Origin: an uncultured Prevotellaceae bacterium
GTDB lineage: Bacteria; Bacteroidota; Bacteroidia; Bacteroidales; Bacteroidaceae
Direction of reading: 5' to 3'
NCBI GenBank assembly: GCA_902788605.1
Contig: CADAKX010000003.1
Location: 1 to 64,000 of the forward strand
Length of the DNA: 64,000 bases
Under the pieces are notes generated by a model that saw nothing but the letters and a program-made list of their open reading frames with translations, was not told the DNA's origin and made no database searches. The stretch's first letter is position 1. The number at the start of each line of letters is the position of its first letter. Both the position numbers and the translations under genes were made by a program. This document shows, piece after piece, positions 1-7,196 of this stretch.

Positions 1-4
1 TATC

Positions 5-445
5 ATGAGTTTACCAAGAGGAATTCGTAATCATAACCCGTTGAACATCCGCAGGTCAAAGGACCAGTGGAAGGGAATGGCAGAGGTGCAGACAGACCGT
101 GCCTTTGTACAGTTCAAGAGTTTGGAATGGGGCTGGCGCGCAGCGTTCTACCTGCTCACCCGCACCTACTATCACAAGTACCGATTGTATACGATTAGGG
201 CGATAGTTAGTAAATGGGCACCACCCAACGAGAACAATACCAAGGCGTATATTGAGAATGTATCAAGGCTCACAGGCATCGACCCCGATGAGCCCCTGGG
301 CATCCCCTCAGACAGGCCTTCGCGTTGGATGGCACTCGGCATCGCCATGGCAATCCAAGAAAACGGCATGGAGTCCTTGGACTACTTCGCCATGCTAAAG
401 GGCTGGGATCTCTGCAGGCAGGACGTACAATCAGGACAGTTGTAA
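5..445 (+). CDS. phage P5-like structural/muralytic protein
   Basis: The 146-residue product opens with RGIRNHNPLNIR at residues 5-16. This is the signature start of the small phage proteins annotated as structural protein P5 or lysozyme-like proteins in Bacteroidota prophages. The middle part (WGWRAAFYLL) and the ENVSRLTGIDPDEPL segment also fit that family. The presumed role is peptidoglycan cleavage. The gene starts four bases into the window, so its upstream partners are not visible. No further phage gene follows directly; the nearest lysis-type genes are at 15.0-15.7 kb. The start is the first ATG of the open frame and could be internal if the frame extends past the window edge. Confidence 0.7.
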   Translation: MSLPRGIRNHNPLNIRRSKDQWKGMAEVQTDRAFVQFKSLEWGWRAAFYLLTRTYYHKYRLYTIRAIVSKWAPPNENNTKAYIENVSRLTGIDPDEPLGIPSDRPSRWMALGIAMAIQENGMESLDYFAMLKGWDLCRQDVQSGQL

Positions 446-523
446 ACATTAAGAGATGGGCTGGCATCCTTTTAGGGAAGTCAGCCCATTATGTTTCTAT
501 AAGTACTCCTCGTTCGGCAAAAG

Positions 524-557
524 AAAACGATTTGAGCAAGTCTCAATCGTTTTTTTT
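524..557 (+). terminator. rho-independent terminator
   Basis: AAAACGATTTGAG and CTCAATCGTTTT form a strong stem followed by a run of T. It lies behind the P5-like gene and ahead of the next promoter. A weaker hairpin (456-463 with 482-489, ATGGGCTG/CAGCCCAT) precedes it without a T run. Confidence 0.75.
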
Positions 558-591
558 GCACTCACTCGTTCGTTATTTGGGATTTTTTTTG

Positions 592-599
592 TACCTTCG
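592..599 (+). promoter_or_regulatory. promoter -7 box of the cysteine desulfidase gene
   Basis: TACCTTCG matches the Bacteroidota -7 box TAnnTTTG with one change. It lies 21 bases before the next start codon, which implies a very short leader. Confidence 0.5.
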
Positions 600-620
600 C
601 AACCAAATTATTAAAAATCT

Positions 621-1889
621 ATGATAAGTAAAGATATACGCGAACAGATAATAGCTTTGGTGCATCAAGAAGTTGTGCCTGCTATCGGCTGTACCGAGCC
701 GATGGCGGTGGCACTATGTACGGCAAAAGCTAAAGAGCAGTTAGGCTGTAAACCAGAAAAGATTGTGGCCCTGCTGAGTGCTAATATCTTAAAGAACGCC
801 ATGGGTGTAGGTATTCCAGGCACAGGTATGATAGGACTTCCCATCGCTATCGCCTTGGGAGCACTTATCGGTAAGAGCGAATACCAGTTGGAGGTGCTGA
901 AGGACCTTACGCCCGAGGCACTCGAAGAGGGCAAACAATACATTTCAGAGAATAGGATTGATATCCGGCTAAAGGAGGGCGAGTGCGACAAACTGTACAT
1001 AGAGGTTATTGCATCGGCAGGTGATCGAGGGGAAACGGCTATCATCGCTGGCAGTCATACCCATTTTGTTTCGGGTGATGCCAGCTACGCCAGGACTGCG
1101 GCGAGCGATGAAGATGACGAGATAGCACTCAACTTGCGACTGGTGTACGACTTTGCCACTACAGCCCCTTTAGAGGAGATACGCTTTATTGAGGAGGCGC
1201 GAACCTACAACATGAATGCTGCCCGCGAGGCGCTGAAGGGCAACCACGGCCATAATCTGGGTAAGACCATCGATCGTCCGCTGGCCAAAGGCATCTTCGG
1301 TAACAGCATCTATTCGCACATTATTTCTCGAACGGCTTCGGCTTGTGATGCCCGTATGGGTGGCGCCATGATCCCCGTGATGTCGAACTCGGGATCGGGC
1401 AATCAGGGCATCTGTGCCACAAACCCCGTATGTGTGTATGCCAAAGAAAACGAGAACACGGAGGAAGAACTGCTGCGTGCCCTGATGCTCAGCCACTTAA
1501 CAGCCATCTATATCAAGCAGAGTCTTGGAAAGCTATCGGCACTCTGTGGTTGTGTGGTAGCTTCGATAGGTTCCAGCTGTGGTATTACCTACCTGATGGG
1601 AGGTAACTACGAGCGTATCTGCTATGCGGTAAAGAATATGATTGCCAACCTGACGGGTATGATATGCGACGGAGCCAAACCCTCGTGTTCGCTGAAGATT
1701 ACAAGTGGCGTTAGCACGGCCTTGCTTTCTGCGCTGCTCGCGATGGAGGGAAAATGCGTGTCGCAGGACGAAGGCATTGTGGATGATGATGTTGACAAAA
1801 GCATTCACAATCTTACCAGCATTGGTGCCGAGGCCATGTGTAAAACTGATGATATGGTTTTGAACATCATGACCTCGAAAAAGCATTGA
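621..1889 (+). CDS. cyuA: L-cysteine desulfidase / UPF0597 (serine dehydratase alpha-like) protein
   Basis: The 422-residue product has the features of the CyuA/YhaM (UPF0597) family: VVPAIGCTEP at residues 18-27, SNSGSGNQGI at 255-264, and a Cys-rich C-terminal half (C309, C311, C320, C334, C349, C356). Characterised members are oxygen-sensitive [4Fe-4S] enzymes that split L-cysteine into pyruvate, ammonia and sulfide. C24 and some of the later Cys residues would be the cluster ligands (family knowledge, not shown here). The gene stands alone between a terminator and a separate promoter. Length matches the family. An L-serine dehydratase role is the main alternative. Confidence 0.85.
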   Translation: MISKDIREQIIALVHQEVVPAIGCTEPMAVALCTAKAKEQLGCKPEKIVALLSANILKNAMGVGIPGTGMIGLPIAIALGALIGKSEYQLEVLKDLTPEALEEGKQYISENRIDIRLKEGECDKLYIEVIASAGDRGETAIIAGSHTHFVSGDASYARTAASDEDDEIALNLRLVYDFATTAPLEEIRFIEEARTYNMNAAREALKGNHGHNLGKTIDRPLAKGIFGNSIYSHIISRTASACDARMGGAMIPVMSNSGSGNQGICATNPVCVYAKENENTEEELLRALMLSHLTAIYIKQSLGKLSALCGCVVASIGSSCGITYLMGGNYERICYAVKNMIANLTGMICDGAKPSCSLKITSGVSTALLSALLAMEGKCVSQDEGIVDDDVDKSIHNLTSIGAEAMCKTDDMVLNIMTSKKH

Positions 1890-1930
1890 TAGTGACAATA
1901 ATTCTTTGTTAAATTAGGAAATATAGGTGC

Positions 1931-1966
1931 AAAGTTTGGCAGTATCGCAAAAAATACCTATCTTTG
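1931..1966 (+). promoter_or_regulatory. promoter of the M6 protease gene, member of a repeated promoter family
   Basis: A 36-base block runs from AAGTTTGG to the -7 box TATCTTTG (1959-1966). The same block with identical spacing occurs at 15896-15931 and 23190-23225. It leaves a leader of about 70 bases before the ATG at 2039. Confidence 0.7.
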
Positions 1967-2038
1967 CGCCAAATGTTGGTTTCAGTCACACGTGAATCCA
2001 ATGAGGTAGTATAGATGACGTTAATTTAAGTTTAATAT

Positions 2039-4225
2039 ATGAAAAAGATGATGACTTTGCTGTCTCTCATGGTTGTAGCCATGACGATGATGGCAGTACC
2101 CGCCAAGCGCGGACTATGGAAAACGCTGACTTTGCAGGATGGCACCGAGGTAAAAGCCATGCTCGTTGGCGATGAGCACGGCCATTTCTGGCGTGCAGAA
2201 AATGGAAAGGCTTATTTGGAGCAGGAGGGTACAACCTATTTCAAGGCTATAGATGACAAGCAGCTGGTTGCCAAAGCCAAGGCACGTCGCCAGCAGGCCA
2301 ACGCTAAGCGTGCCATGCATCGCACCTTTGGTCACCCCACCACCATTCTGGGGCAGAAGAAGGCCATTATGCTGCTGGTCAACTTCAACGACACATCGTT
2401 TAAGGCAGCTAACGATAGCGTCCTTTTTACGCGAATTGCCAATGAGGAAGGCTTTTCGGAGGGCAAGTTCAAGGGCTCTATGAAAGACTATTTCAAGGCC
2501 CAGAGCCGCGGACAGTTTGTAATCGACTTCGACGTCGTTGGCCCATTGAAGGTCAGCAAGAACTACAGCTATTATGGCGAAAACGACTTGCAGGGCGAGG
2601 ACAAACACTCTGCAGAGATGGTCATAGAGGCCGTCACAAAGGCTAAGGAGATAGTGGAAGACTGGACTCCCTACGACTGGGATGGCGATGGCGAAGTGGA
2701 CCAGGTCTATGTGGTTTATGCCGGTAAGGGCGAGGCTGACGGTGGCGCTTCAAACACCATCTGGCCGCATGCCTATGACTTGAATTCAGCGAAAGATGAT
2801 GGTGATGGCACAGGTGCTGTTACCGTGGGCGAGAACCTGGTGGTTAACAGCTATGCTTGTGGTCCTGAGTTGGATGGCCGGACGAGCGATGTTGGCGGTA
2901 TTGGCACCATGTGTCATGAGTATAGCCACTGTCTGGGTTATCCCGACTTCTATGACATAGACTACTCTGATGGTCAGGGCATGGGCGTATATGACCTGAT
3001 GGACCAAGGTTCGTATAACGGTGGTGGTTATCAGCCTGCAGGCTACACCAGTTATGAGCGTTGGTTTGCCGGTTGGGAGACACCTATCGAACTCGATTCT
3101 GTGGATGTAGCTATCACCGATATGAAGTCGCTGCAGAATGGTGGCGAGAGCTATATTATTTATAACAAGGGTAACAGAAACGAGTATTTCATGCTGGAGA
3201 ACCGTCAGAAGGAAGGCTGGGATGCCACGCTGCCCTATGAAGGATTGCTCATCTTGCATTGCGACCACGACGTCTCTGCCTGGGAGGCCAATGGACCCAA
3301 CGACGACCCCAATCATCAGCGCATGACAGTTGTGCCTGCCGATGGTGAGTACAGCTATTACACATATAATGGCTCCAAATACTATGACCCTGCCGAGTTG
3401 TTCCCCTATGAGGGTATCAACGCCTTCAACAAGGACTTTAAGACTAAGAAGAACGATAAGCAAGCCGAACGTGCTGCTAAGCTCTTCAACAAGAATGCCA
3501 ACGGCACCTATTGGTTGGACTCGTCGGTTGAGGGTATCACCCAGAACGCAGATAAAACCATCTCGTTCAACTTTGTTGCTAACTACGGTAATACCGAGGG
3601 TGGCGACACCATTCAGACCGACACCATCAAGGGCGATTACCTCTTCTATGAGTCGTTTAACCAGTGTGAAGGCAAGGGTGGAAATGACAATCAGTGGAGT
3701 GGCTCGATTGCCAGTGGCGACTTCCAGCCCGACAACGAGGGATGGATTGCCGACAAGTCGTTTGGCGCCAATCAGTGTGCGAAGTTTGGCACCGCTAAGG
3801 TGGCCGGATCTGCCACAACGCCTGCCTTTGCTGTCAACGGCACCGCCACGCTGACCTTCAAGGCTGGCGCTTGGGATAGCACCAGCGACGCCACCACGCT
3901 GTTGCTCTCGGCCGAGGGTGCAACCATCGAACCTGCATCCGTAGAGATGGATCGTGGCGCCTTTAAGGACTTCACAGCCACCATCAGTGGTACGGGTAAT
4001 GTCAAGGTGACCTTCGAGGTACAGGTAGAAGAGAAACTGAAGGGTCGCTTCTTCCTCGACGAGATCCTGGTGGTTAATGCCGATGCCACTGCCATCCAGA
4101 CTGTCGATGTGCATCAGCAGCAGCCTGTACGCATCTACACCCTCGACGGACGATATGTGGGTACCCGTATCGACCAGTTGGCACATGGCATGTATATCAT
4201 CAATGGCAAGAAGATTGTGAAGTAA
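2039..4225 (+). CDS. secreted M6 family metalloprotease (immune inhibitor A-like)
   Basis: The 728-residue product begins with a signal peptide (residues 1 to about 19, ending AVPA). The zinc motif HEYSHCLGYPD starts at H293 (H293, E294, H297, then D303), the HExxHxxGxxD pattern of M6 peptidases. It is preceded by an acidic calcium-site-like stretch (DWDGDGEVD). A beta-rich domain follows from about residue 540. The last 30 residues (IYTLDGR ... GMYIINGKKIVK) are the C-terminal tail common on secreted Prevotella proteins, probably a sorting or anchoring signal. It likely digests extracellular protein. It has its own promoter and terminator and lies just before the peptide cluster; a link with that cluster is possible but unproven. 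Confidence 0.88.
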   Translation: MKKMMTLLSLMVVAMTMMAVPAKRGLWKTLTLQDGTEVKAMLVGDEHGHFWRAENGKAYLEQEGTTYFKAIDDKQLVAKAKARRQQANAKRAMHRTFGHPTTILGQKKAIMLLVNFNDTSFKAANDSVLFTRIANEEGFSEGKFKGSMKDYFKAQSRGQFVIDFDVVGPLKVSKNYSYYGENDLQGEDKHSAEMVIEAVTKAKEIVEDWTPYDWDGDGEVDQVYVVYAGKGEADGGASNTIWPHAYDLNSAKDDGDGTGAVTVGENLVVNSYACGPELDGRTSDVGGIGTMCHEYSHCLGYPDFYDIDYSDGQGMGVYDLMDQGSYNGGGYQPAGYTSYERWFAGWETPIELDSVDVAITDMKSLQNGGESYIIYNKGNRNEYFMLENRQKEGWDATLPYEGLLILHCDHDVSAWEANGPNDDPNHQRMTVVPADGEYSYYTYNGSKYYDPAELFPYEGINAFNKDFKTKKNDKQAERAAKLFNKNANGTYWLDSSVEGITQNADKTISFNFVANYGNTEGGDTIQTDTIKGDYLFYESFNQCEGKGGNDNQWSGSIASGDFQPDNEGWIADKSFGANQCAKFGTAKVAGSATTPAFAVNGTATLTFKAGAWDSTSDATTLLLSAEGATIEPASVEMDRGAFKDFTATISGTGNVKVTFEVQVEEKLKGRFFLDEILVVNADATAIQTVDVHQQQPVRIYTLDGRYVGTRIDQLAHGMYIINGKKIVK

Positions 4226-4257
4226 TCGAGGCATTTTTTTCGATGAAATCATCAAAA

Positions 4258-4298
4258 ATTGGGCAAGTCACATTTTTTGTGATTTGCCCAATCTTTTT
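4258..4298 (+). terminator. rho-independent terminator of the M6 protease gene
   Basis: ATTGGGCAAGTCACA pairs with TGTGATTTGCCCAAT and is followed by CTTTTT. Confidence 0.85.
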
Positions 4299-4414
4299 AG
4301 TCGAAAATTCAAAAAATGGGCATTTTTTGTGCGATTTTAGCCCTTTTTTGCGCTTTTTTCCAAAAATGAAACACATTTTTCCGCCAGTGATACATCAGTT
4401 TCGATTAAAATCCA

Positions 4415-4422
4415 TACTTTTG
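4415..4422 (+). promoter_or_regulatory. promoter -7 box ahead of the peptide/export cluster
   Basis: TACTTTTG fits TAnnTTTG, 18 bases before the ATG at 4441. No other convincing -7 box was seen between here and the exporter genes, so this may drive the entire cluster to 14.8 kb. Internal promoters among the peptide genes cannot be excluded. Confidence 0.5.
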
Positions 4423-4440
4423 CATCAAAATTAAAACGAT

Positions 4441-4779
4441 ATGGAAACATCATTTGTCATAGCAGTAGCATTGGGCGTCGCCATCGTGGTGGTGATTTTG
4501 GCTCTCACAGGCGTCATCGTCTATCTGCGTTGGCGCATCAGCGACAACAACGCACACCTGAAGGCGTTTATTGATGAGAACATAGACATGCGCGAGAAAC
4601 TGAACCAGTATGAATTAGGTATGGGCGCGCGTAATAGTAATAATAGTAAGCCCGCGATGAAGAAGTCGCTAAGGAAAGACCAGCGCGAGCAACAGCTCGA
4701 CGAAGACGAGTTGGGCTATGTGGCTGCTGCAGGTGTCACTCCTGCGCAAAAGCCAAAAACTGAAGACAAGAAAATATAA
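4441..4779 (+). CDS. single-pass membrane protein with a leader-like C-terminal motif
   Basis: I do not recognise a family. The 112-residue product has one N-terminal membrane helix (about residues 5-29), a short polar region, an Asn/Ser/Lys-rich linker and a charged tail. Residues 86-98 read LDEDELGYVAAAG, strikingly like the processing motif of the peptides encoded directly downstream (LDEDELDQAAGG, LEEDELGDVAGG). The gene is the first of the presumed transcript and is followed after 35 bases by the first precursor. It could be a membrane-tethered docking or chaperone factor, or a degenerate precursor. No catalytic motif is visible. Confidence 0.6.
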   Translation: METSFVIAVALGVAIVVVILALTGVIVYLRWRISDNNAHLKAFIDENIDMREKLNQYELGMGARNSNNSKPAMKKSLRKDQREQQLDEDELGYVAAAGVTPAQKPKTEDKKI

Positions 4780-4814
4780 ATATAAGTAATTAATCACTTT
4801 TAAAACTAACAATT

Positions 4815-5042
4815 ATGGCAACATTAACTAACGAACAGATTGAGGCCAAGAAGCAGCAACTGAAGCAGTTGGCTGAGGAGGCTGAGAAGTTGAAGAACGA
4901 ATTGGTAGAGGCTGGCGCATGGCCCCTCGACGAGGATGAGCTGGACCAGGCTGCTGGTGGCTGCAGACAGGTCCGCACACCTGGTGGCTGCAGACAGGTC
5001 CGCACACCTGGTGTTATAGAAGACTATAAGCCACTTGTGTAA
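4815..5042 (+). CDS. double-glycine leader peptide precursor 1 (duplicated core)
   Basis: 75 residues. A long helical leader (EQIEAKKQQLKQLAEEAEKL, then VEAGAWPLDEDELDQAAGG) ends at G48-G49, with hydrophobic residues at -4 and -7 as expected for C39 peptidase substrates. The tail contains CRQVRTPGG followed by another CRQVRTPG. The repeat comes from a perfect 27-bp tandem duplication in the DNA (4954-5007), so a second Gly-Gly lies at 57-58. It is one of two precursors with Cys in the core. Function is unknown; export by the downstream C39 ABC transporter is inferred from motif and position. Confidence 0.8.
   Translation: MATLTNEQIEAKKQQLKQLAEEAEKLKNELVEAGAWPLDEDELDQAAGGCRQVRTPGGCRQVRTPGVIEDYKPLV
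4954..5013 (+). repeat. 27-bp tandem duplication in precursor 1
   Basis: Two perfect 27-bp copies (4954-4980 and 4981-5007) starting CTGGTGGCTGCAGACAGG, plus the first six bases of a third. The duplication is in frame and doubles the Gly-Gly-CRQVRTP segment. Confidence 0.97.
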
Positions 5043-5079
5043 GTCATTCGTTGAGTCATTGAATCAAACATTAATCATC

Positions 5080-5313
5080 ATGGCTACATTAACACAAGAA
5101 CAGATTGAGGCTAAGAAGCAGCAGCTGAAGCAGTTGGCCGAGGAAGCCAAGAAGCTGAAGGACGAACTGGTAGAGGCTGGCGCATGGCCCCTCGAAGAGG
5201 ACGAACTGGATGACGTGGCAGGAGGACGCATACGTCGGGACTCTGGCAACAACTCTGGCAACGACTCTGGCTACGACTCTAGGACAAACCTCCATGATCA
5301 TTATTTTATTTAA
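5080..5313 (+). CDS. double-glycine leader peptide precursor 2
   Basis: 77 residues from the ATG at 5080; an in-frame ATG further upstream (5035) overlaps precursor 1 and lacks the conserved MATLT start. The leader is nearly identical to those of precursors 1 and 4-7, with cleavage expected after G48-G49 (DELDDVAGG). The 28-residue tail starts RIRRDSGNNSGNDSGYDS, a short repeat of xxSG/DSG units, and ends HDHYFI. This tail is polar and repetitive, unlike the Pro-rich tails of precursors 5-7. Confidence 0.8.
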   Translation: MATLTQEQIEAKKQQLKQLAEEAKKLKDELVEAGAWPLEEDELDDVAGGRIRRDSGNNSGNDSGYDSRTNLHDHYFI

Positions 5314-5350
5314 TTCACACGTAACGCTAATCAAAAATAAGTAATTCAAT

Positions 5351-5488
5351 ATGGCAAAAGAAAAATTAGGTAAAAAGGAGGTTGAGCAAACGCTTAAAGA
5401 CCAAGAGTTAGCCGATGTAGCTGGCGGTCGTGGTTATTCTCATGATCCGTTTGGTACACCGTTACCAAGTGATAATTCGAACTCTTAA
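5351..5488 (+). CDS. short-leader double-glycine peptide precursor 3
   Basis: 45 residues. The leader is short and unlike the long helical type (MAKEKLGKKEVEQTL, then KDQELADVAGG), with Gly-Gly at 25-26. The predicted core is RGYSHDPFGTPLPSDNSNS (19 residues), rich in Pro, Ser and Asn and without Cys. It sits between two long-leader genes with 37- and 13-base gaps. Confidence 0.72.
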   Translation: MAKEKLGKKEVEQTLKDQELADVAGGRGYSHDPFGTPLPSDNSNS

Positions 5489-5501
5489 AGATTGAAGTAT
5501 T

Positions 5502-5684
5502 ATGGCAACATTAACTAACGAACAGATTGAGGCCAAGAAACAGCAGCTGAAGCAGTTGGCAGAGGAAGCTAAGAAGCTGAAGGACGAACTGGTAGAGGCC
5601 GGCGCATGGCCCCTTGAAGAGGACGAGCTGGGCGACGTGGCTGGAGGTGGTAGAATTACTCACCGCTACACTAATCCGCATTAA
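5502..5684 (+). CDS. double-glycine leader peptide precursor 4
   Basis: 60 residues with the conserved long leader ending DELGDVAGG at residue 49. The predicted core is only GRITHRYTNPH (11 residues, basic). A third Gly follows the doublet, so the exact cut could be one residue later. Leader DNA is almost identical to that of precursor 5, while the cores share nothing obvious. Confidence 0.8.
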   Translation: MATLTNEQIEAKKQQLKQLAEEAKKLKDELVEAGAWPLEEDELGDVAGGGRITHRYTNPH

Positions 5685-5718
5685 AGTATAGCCTGTTTAA
5701 GTATTAATAACAATCATT

Positions 5719-5916
5719 ATGGCAACATTGACTAACGAACAGATTGAGGCCAAGAAACAGCAGCTGAAGCAGCTGGCTGAGCAGGCTAAGAAACTGAAGG
5801 ACGAACTGGTAGAGGCCGGCGCATGGCCCCTTGAAGAGGACGAGCTGGGCGACGTGGCTGGAGGTCTTCGGTACCCGAGAGAGTATGCGCTGACACCGAA
5901 ACAGCCTAAAAGATAG
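5719..5916 (+). CDS. double-glycine leader peptide precursor 5
   Basis: 65 residues, long conserved leader, Gly-Gly at 48-49. The core LRYPREYALTPKQPKR is basic and has two prolines. It shares the ending QPKR with precursor 7, suggesting either common ancestry of the 3' ends or a functional C-terminal motif. No Cys, so no disulfide or lanthionine is possible. Confidence 0.82.
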   Translation: MATLTNEQIEAKKQQLKQLAEQAKKLKDELVEAGAWPLEEDELGDVAGGLRYPREYALTPKQPKR

Positions 5917-5968
5917 CTTGTGATATTTAAATATTCATTGAAAATATAATAAATAATTAATCATCATT

Positions 5969-6154
5969 ATGGCAACATTAACTAACGAACAGATTGAAGC
6001 TAAGAAGCAGCAGCTGAAGCAGTTGGCTGAGGAAGCTAAGAAACTGAAGGACGAACTGGTAGAGGCTGGCGCATGGCCCCTCGAAGAGGACGAACTGGAT
6101 GACGTAGCAGGTGGTTTGCCTGGTCGCCCGTTTATGAATATTCCTAAAAAATAG
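5969..6154 (+). CDS. double-glycine leader peptide precursor 6
   Basis: 61 residues with the long leader ending DELDDVAGG at residue 49. The core LPGRPFMNIPKK is 12 residues, with three Pro and a basic end. Such short Pro/Arg-rich tails recall proline-rich antimicrobial peptides, but this is only a resemblance in composition. Confidence 0.82.
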   Translation: MATLTNEQIEAKKQQLKQLAEEAKKLKDELVEAGAWPLEEDELDDVAGGLPGRPFMNIPKK

Positions 6155-6207
6155 CCAGTGATACTCCTATAAGATATCCATTTTGAATATTAAAAACAAT
6201 CATCATT

Positions 6208-6405
6208 ATGGCAACATTAACTAACGAACAGATAGAAGCCAAGAAGCAGCAACTGAAGCAGTTGGCTGAGCAGGCTAAGAAGCTGAAGGACGAACTAGTA
6301 GAAGCTGGTGCATGGCCCCTCGAAGAGGACGATCTGAACGCCGTGGCAGGAGGTTGTTATCATCCGTTTTTGGATTTTAAGGATCCGACCCAGCCTAAAA
6401 GATAG
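6208..6405 (+). CDS. double-glycine leader peptide precursor 7
   Basis: 65 residues, long leader with a slightly divergent end (EEDDLNAVAGG), Gly-Gly at 48-49. The core CYHPFLDFKDPTQPKR has a single Cys directly after the cut and the QPKR ending of precursor 5. A single N-terminal Cys could allow dimerisation or thioester chemistry (inference). Confidence 0.82.
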   Translation: MATLTNEQIEAKKQQLKQLAEQAKKLKDELVEAGAWPLEEDDLNAVAGGCYHPFLDFKDPTQPKR

Positions 6406-6450
6406 TCTGTGACACTTCCACAAATTATTCATTAATAATCATTAAGCATT

Positions 6451-6624
6451 ATGGCAACAACAGATAACAAACAATTGGAGAATGGCGTACAGTCTCTCAG
6501 TGATGAAGAACTGGATCAGGCTGCAGGTGGAGCTTTTAGACTTGTACCACGTATCAACCCCACTAATCCCAATAAAGTAAAAAACGTACTTAAAGATGGA
6601 GGCACATATGGAGAAATTAGCTAA
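6451..6624 (+). CDS. short-leader double-glycine peptide precursor 8
   Basis: 57 residues. The leader MATTDNKQLENGVQSLSDEE continues to LDQAAGG, with Gly-Gly at 26-27. The 30-residue core starts AFRLVPRINPTNPNKVK and ends GGTYGEIS. Its 3' end overlaps the start of precursor 9 by 17 bases in another frame, which indicates tight packing and possible translational coupling. Confidence 0.72.
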   Translation: MATTDNKQLENGVQSLSDEELDQAAGGAFRLVPRINPTNPNKVKNVLKDGGTYGEIS

Positions 6625-6718
6625 CAAACAATCAGAAAATGACGTACAGTCTCTCAATGAAGAGGAGCTGGATCAGGCTACAGGTGCAGTACATAGACCA
6701 ATCTATGCACAAAAGTAA
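6608..6718 (+). CDS. short-leader peptide precursor 9 with Gly-Ala instead of Gly-Gly
   Basis: 36 residues, start ATG at 6608 inside the end of precursor 8. The leader (MEKLANKQSENDVQSLNEEE) is clearly homologous to precursor 8, but the cut motif reads LDQATGA. Gly-Ala is tolerated by some C39 peptidases, so it may still be cleaved, leaving VHRPIYAQK. It could equally be a decaying copy. Confidence 0.6.
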   Translation: MEKLANKQSENDVQSLNEEELDQATGAVHRPIYAQK

Positions 6719-6747
6719 AATAACGTACTTAAAAGACGAAGGTAATT

Positions 6748-6921
6748 ATGGCAACACTTGCTAACGAAAAGAAAGACCTTGGAGCTCAGCTTCTTGAAGA
6801 TGAGGAACTCGACCAGGCTACTGGTGGATACGCAAAGCCCGGAACCATATTCAATGGTGACGATGATTTCATTGACGGGAAAAGCCAGTCGAAGACTGGG
6901 AAACAGAAGTATTATGGTTGA
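6748..6921 (+). CDS. short-leader double-glycine peptide precursor 10
   Basis: 57 residues. The leader MATLANEKKDLGAQLLEDEE ends LDQATGG with Gly-Gly at 26-27. The 30-residue core begins YAKPGTIFNGDDDFIDGKSQ and ends KYYG. It is acidic in the middle and Lys-rich at the end, with no Cys. Start at 6748 is preferred over the in-frame ATG at 6793 because it restores the MATL leader shared with its neighbours. Confidence 0.7.
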   Translation: MATLANEKKDLGAQLLEDEELDQATGGYAKPGTIFNGDDDFIDGKSQSKTGKQKYYG

Positions 6922-6970
6922 TTATTCCAAAAATCAATATTTTATATTAACCCTTTAAAAACTAACAATT

Positions 6971-7093
6971 ATGGCTACATTAAACAAAGATCAGAACGAG
7001 GTAAAGCCTCTCAACGATGAAGAGTTGGATCAGGCTGCAGGTGGACGTGCTAATGGCTATGAAATCTTTAAGACGAACACACCCATAAAATAA
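6971..7093 (+). CDS. short-leader double-glycine peptide precursor 11
   Basis: 40 residues. The leader MATLNKDQNEVKPLNDEELD ends QAAGG with Gly-Gly at 24-25; the core is RANGYEIFKTNTPIK. It is the last peptide gene and lies about 100 bases before the exporter operon. Confidence 0.72.
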   Translation: MATLNKDQNEVKPLNDEELDQAAGGRANGYEIFKTNTPIK

Positions 7094-7129
7094 ATAATCT
7101 CGTTGAATTGATGTGCAAATAGTGCGCTG

Positions 7130-7149
7130 CCGTCGCCTTTTGGCGATGG
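7130..7149 (+). promoter_or_regulatory. hairpin between peptide genes and exporter genes
   Basis: CCGTCGCC, TTTT, GGCGATGG form a compact eight-pair stem with one G-U pair and no T run. It could act as a partial terminator or processing site that keeps exporter expression below that of the peptides (inference). Confidence 0.5.
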
Positions 7150-7196
7150 TGGCGTTTGGCGTAGAAATAAATAAGTGAACAATTAGCTATCTAAAA

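Noticed and set aside
454-491. Riboswitch between the P5-like and cysteine desulfidase genes
   Set aside because: Only a short hairpin is present and the promoter lies downstream of it, just 21 bases before the start codon, leaving no room for an aptamer.
2786-4255. 489-codon open frame on the minus strand
   Set aside because: It is fully antisense to the M6 protease gene, which has clear motifs, signal peptide, promoter and terminator.
4815-7093. Small coiled-coil proteins as antitoxins or phage structural repeats
   Set aside because: The conserved Gly-Gly motif with hydrophobic -4 and -7 positions, variable tails and the adjacent C39 transporter fit export precursors much better; no toxin partner exists.
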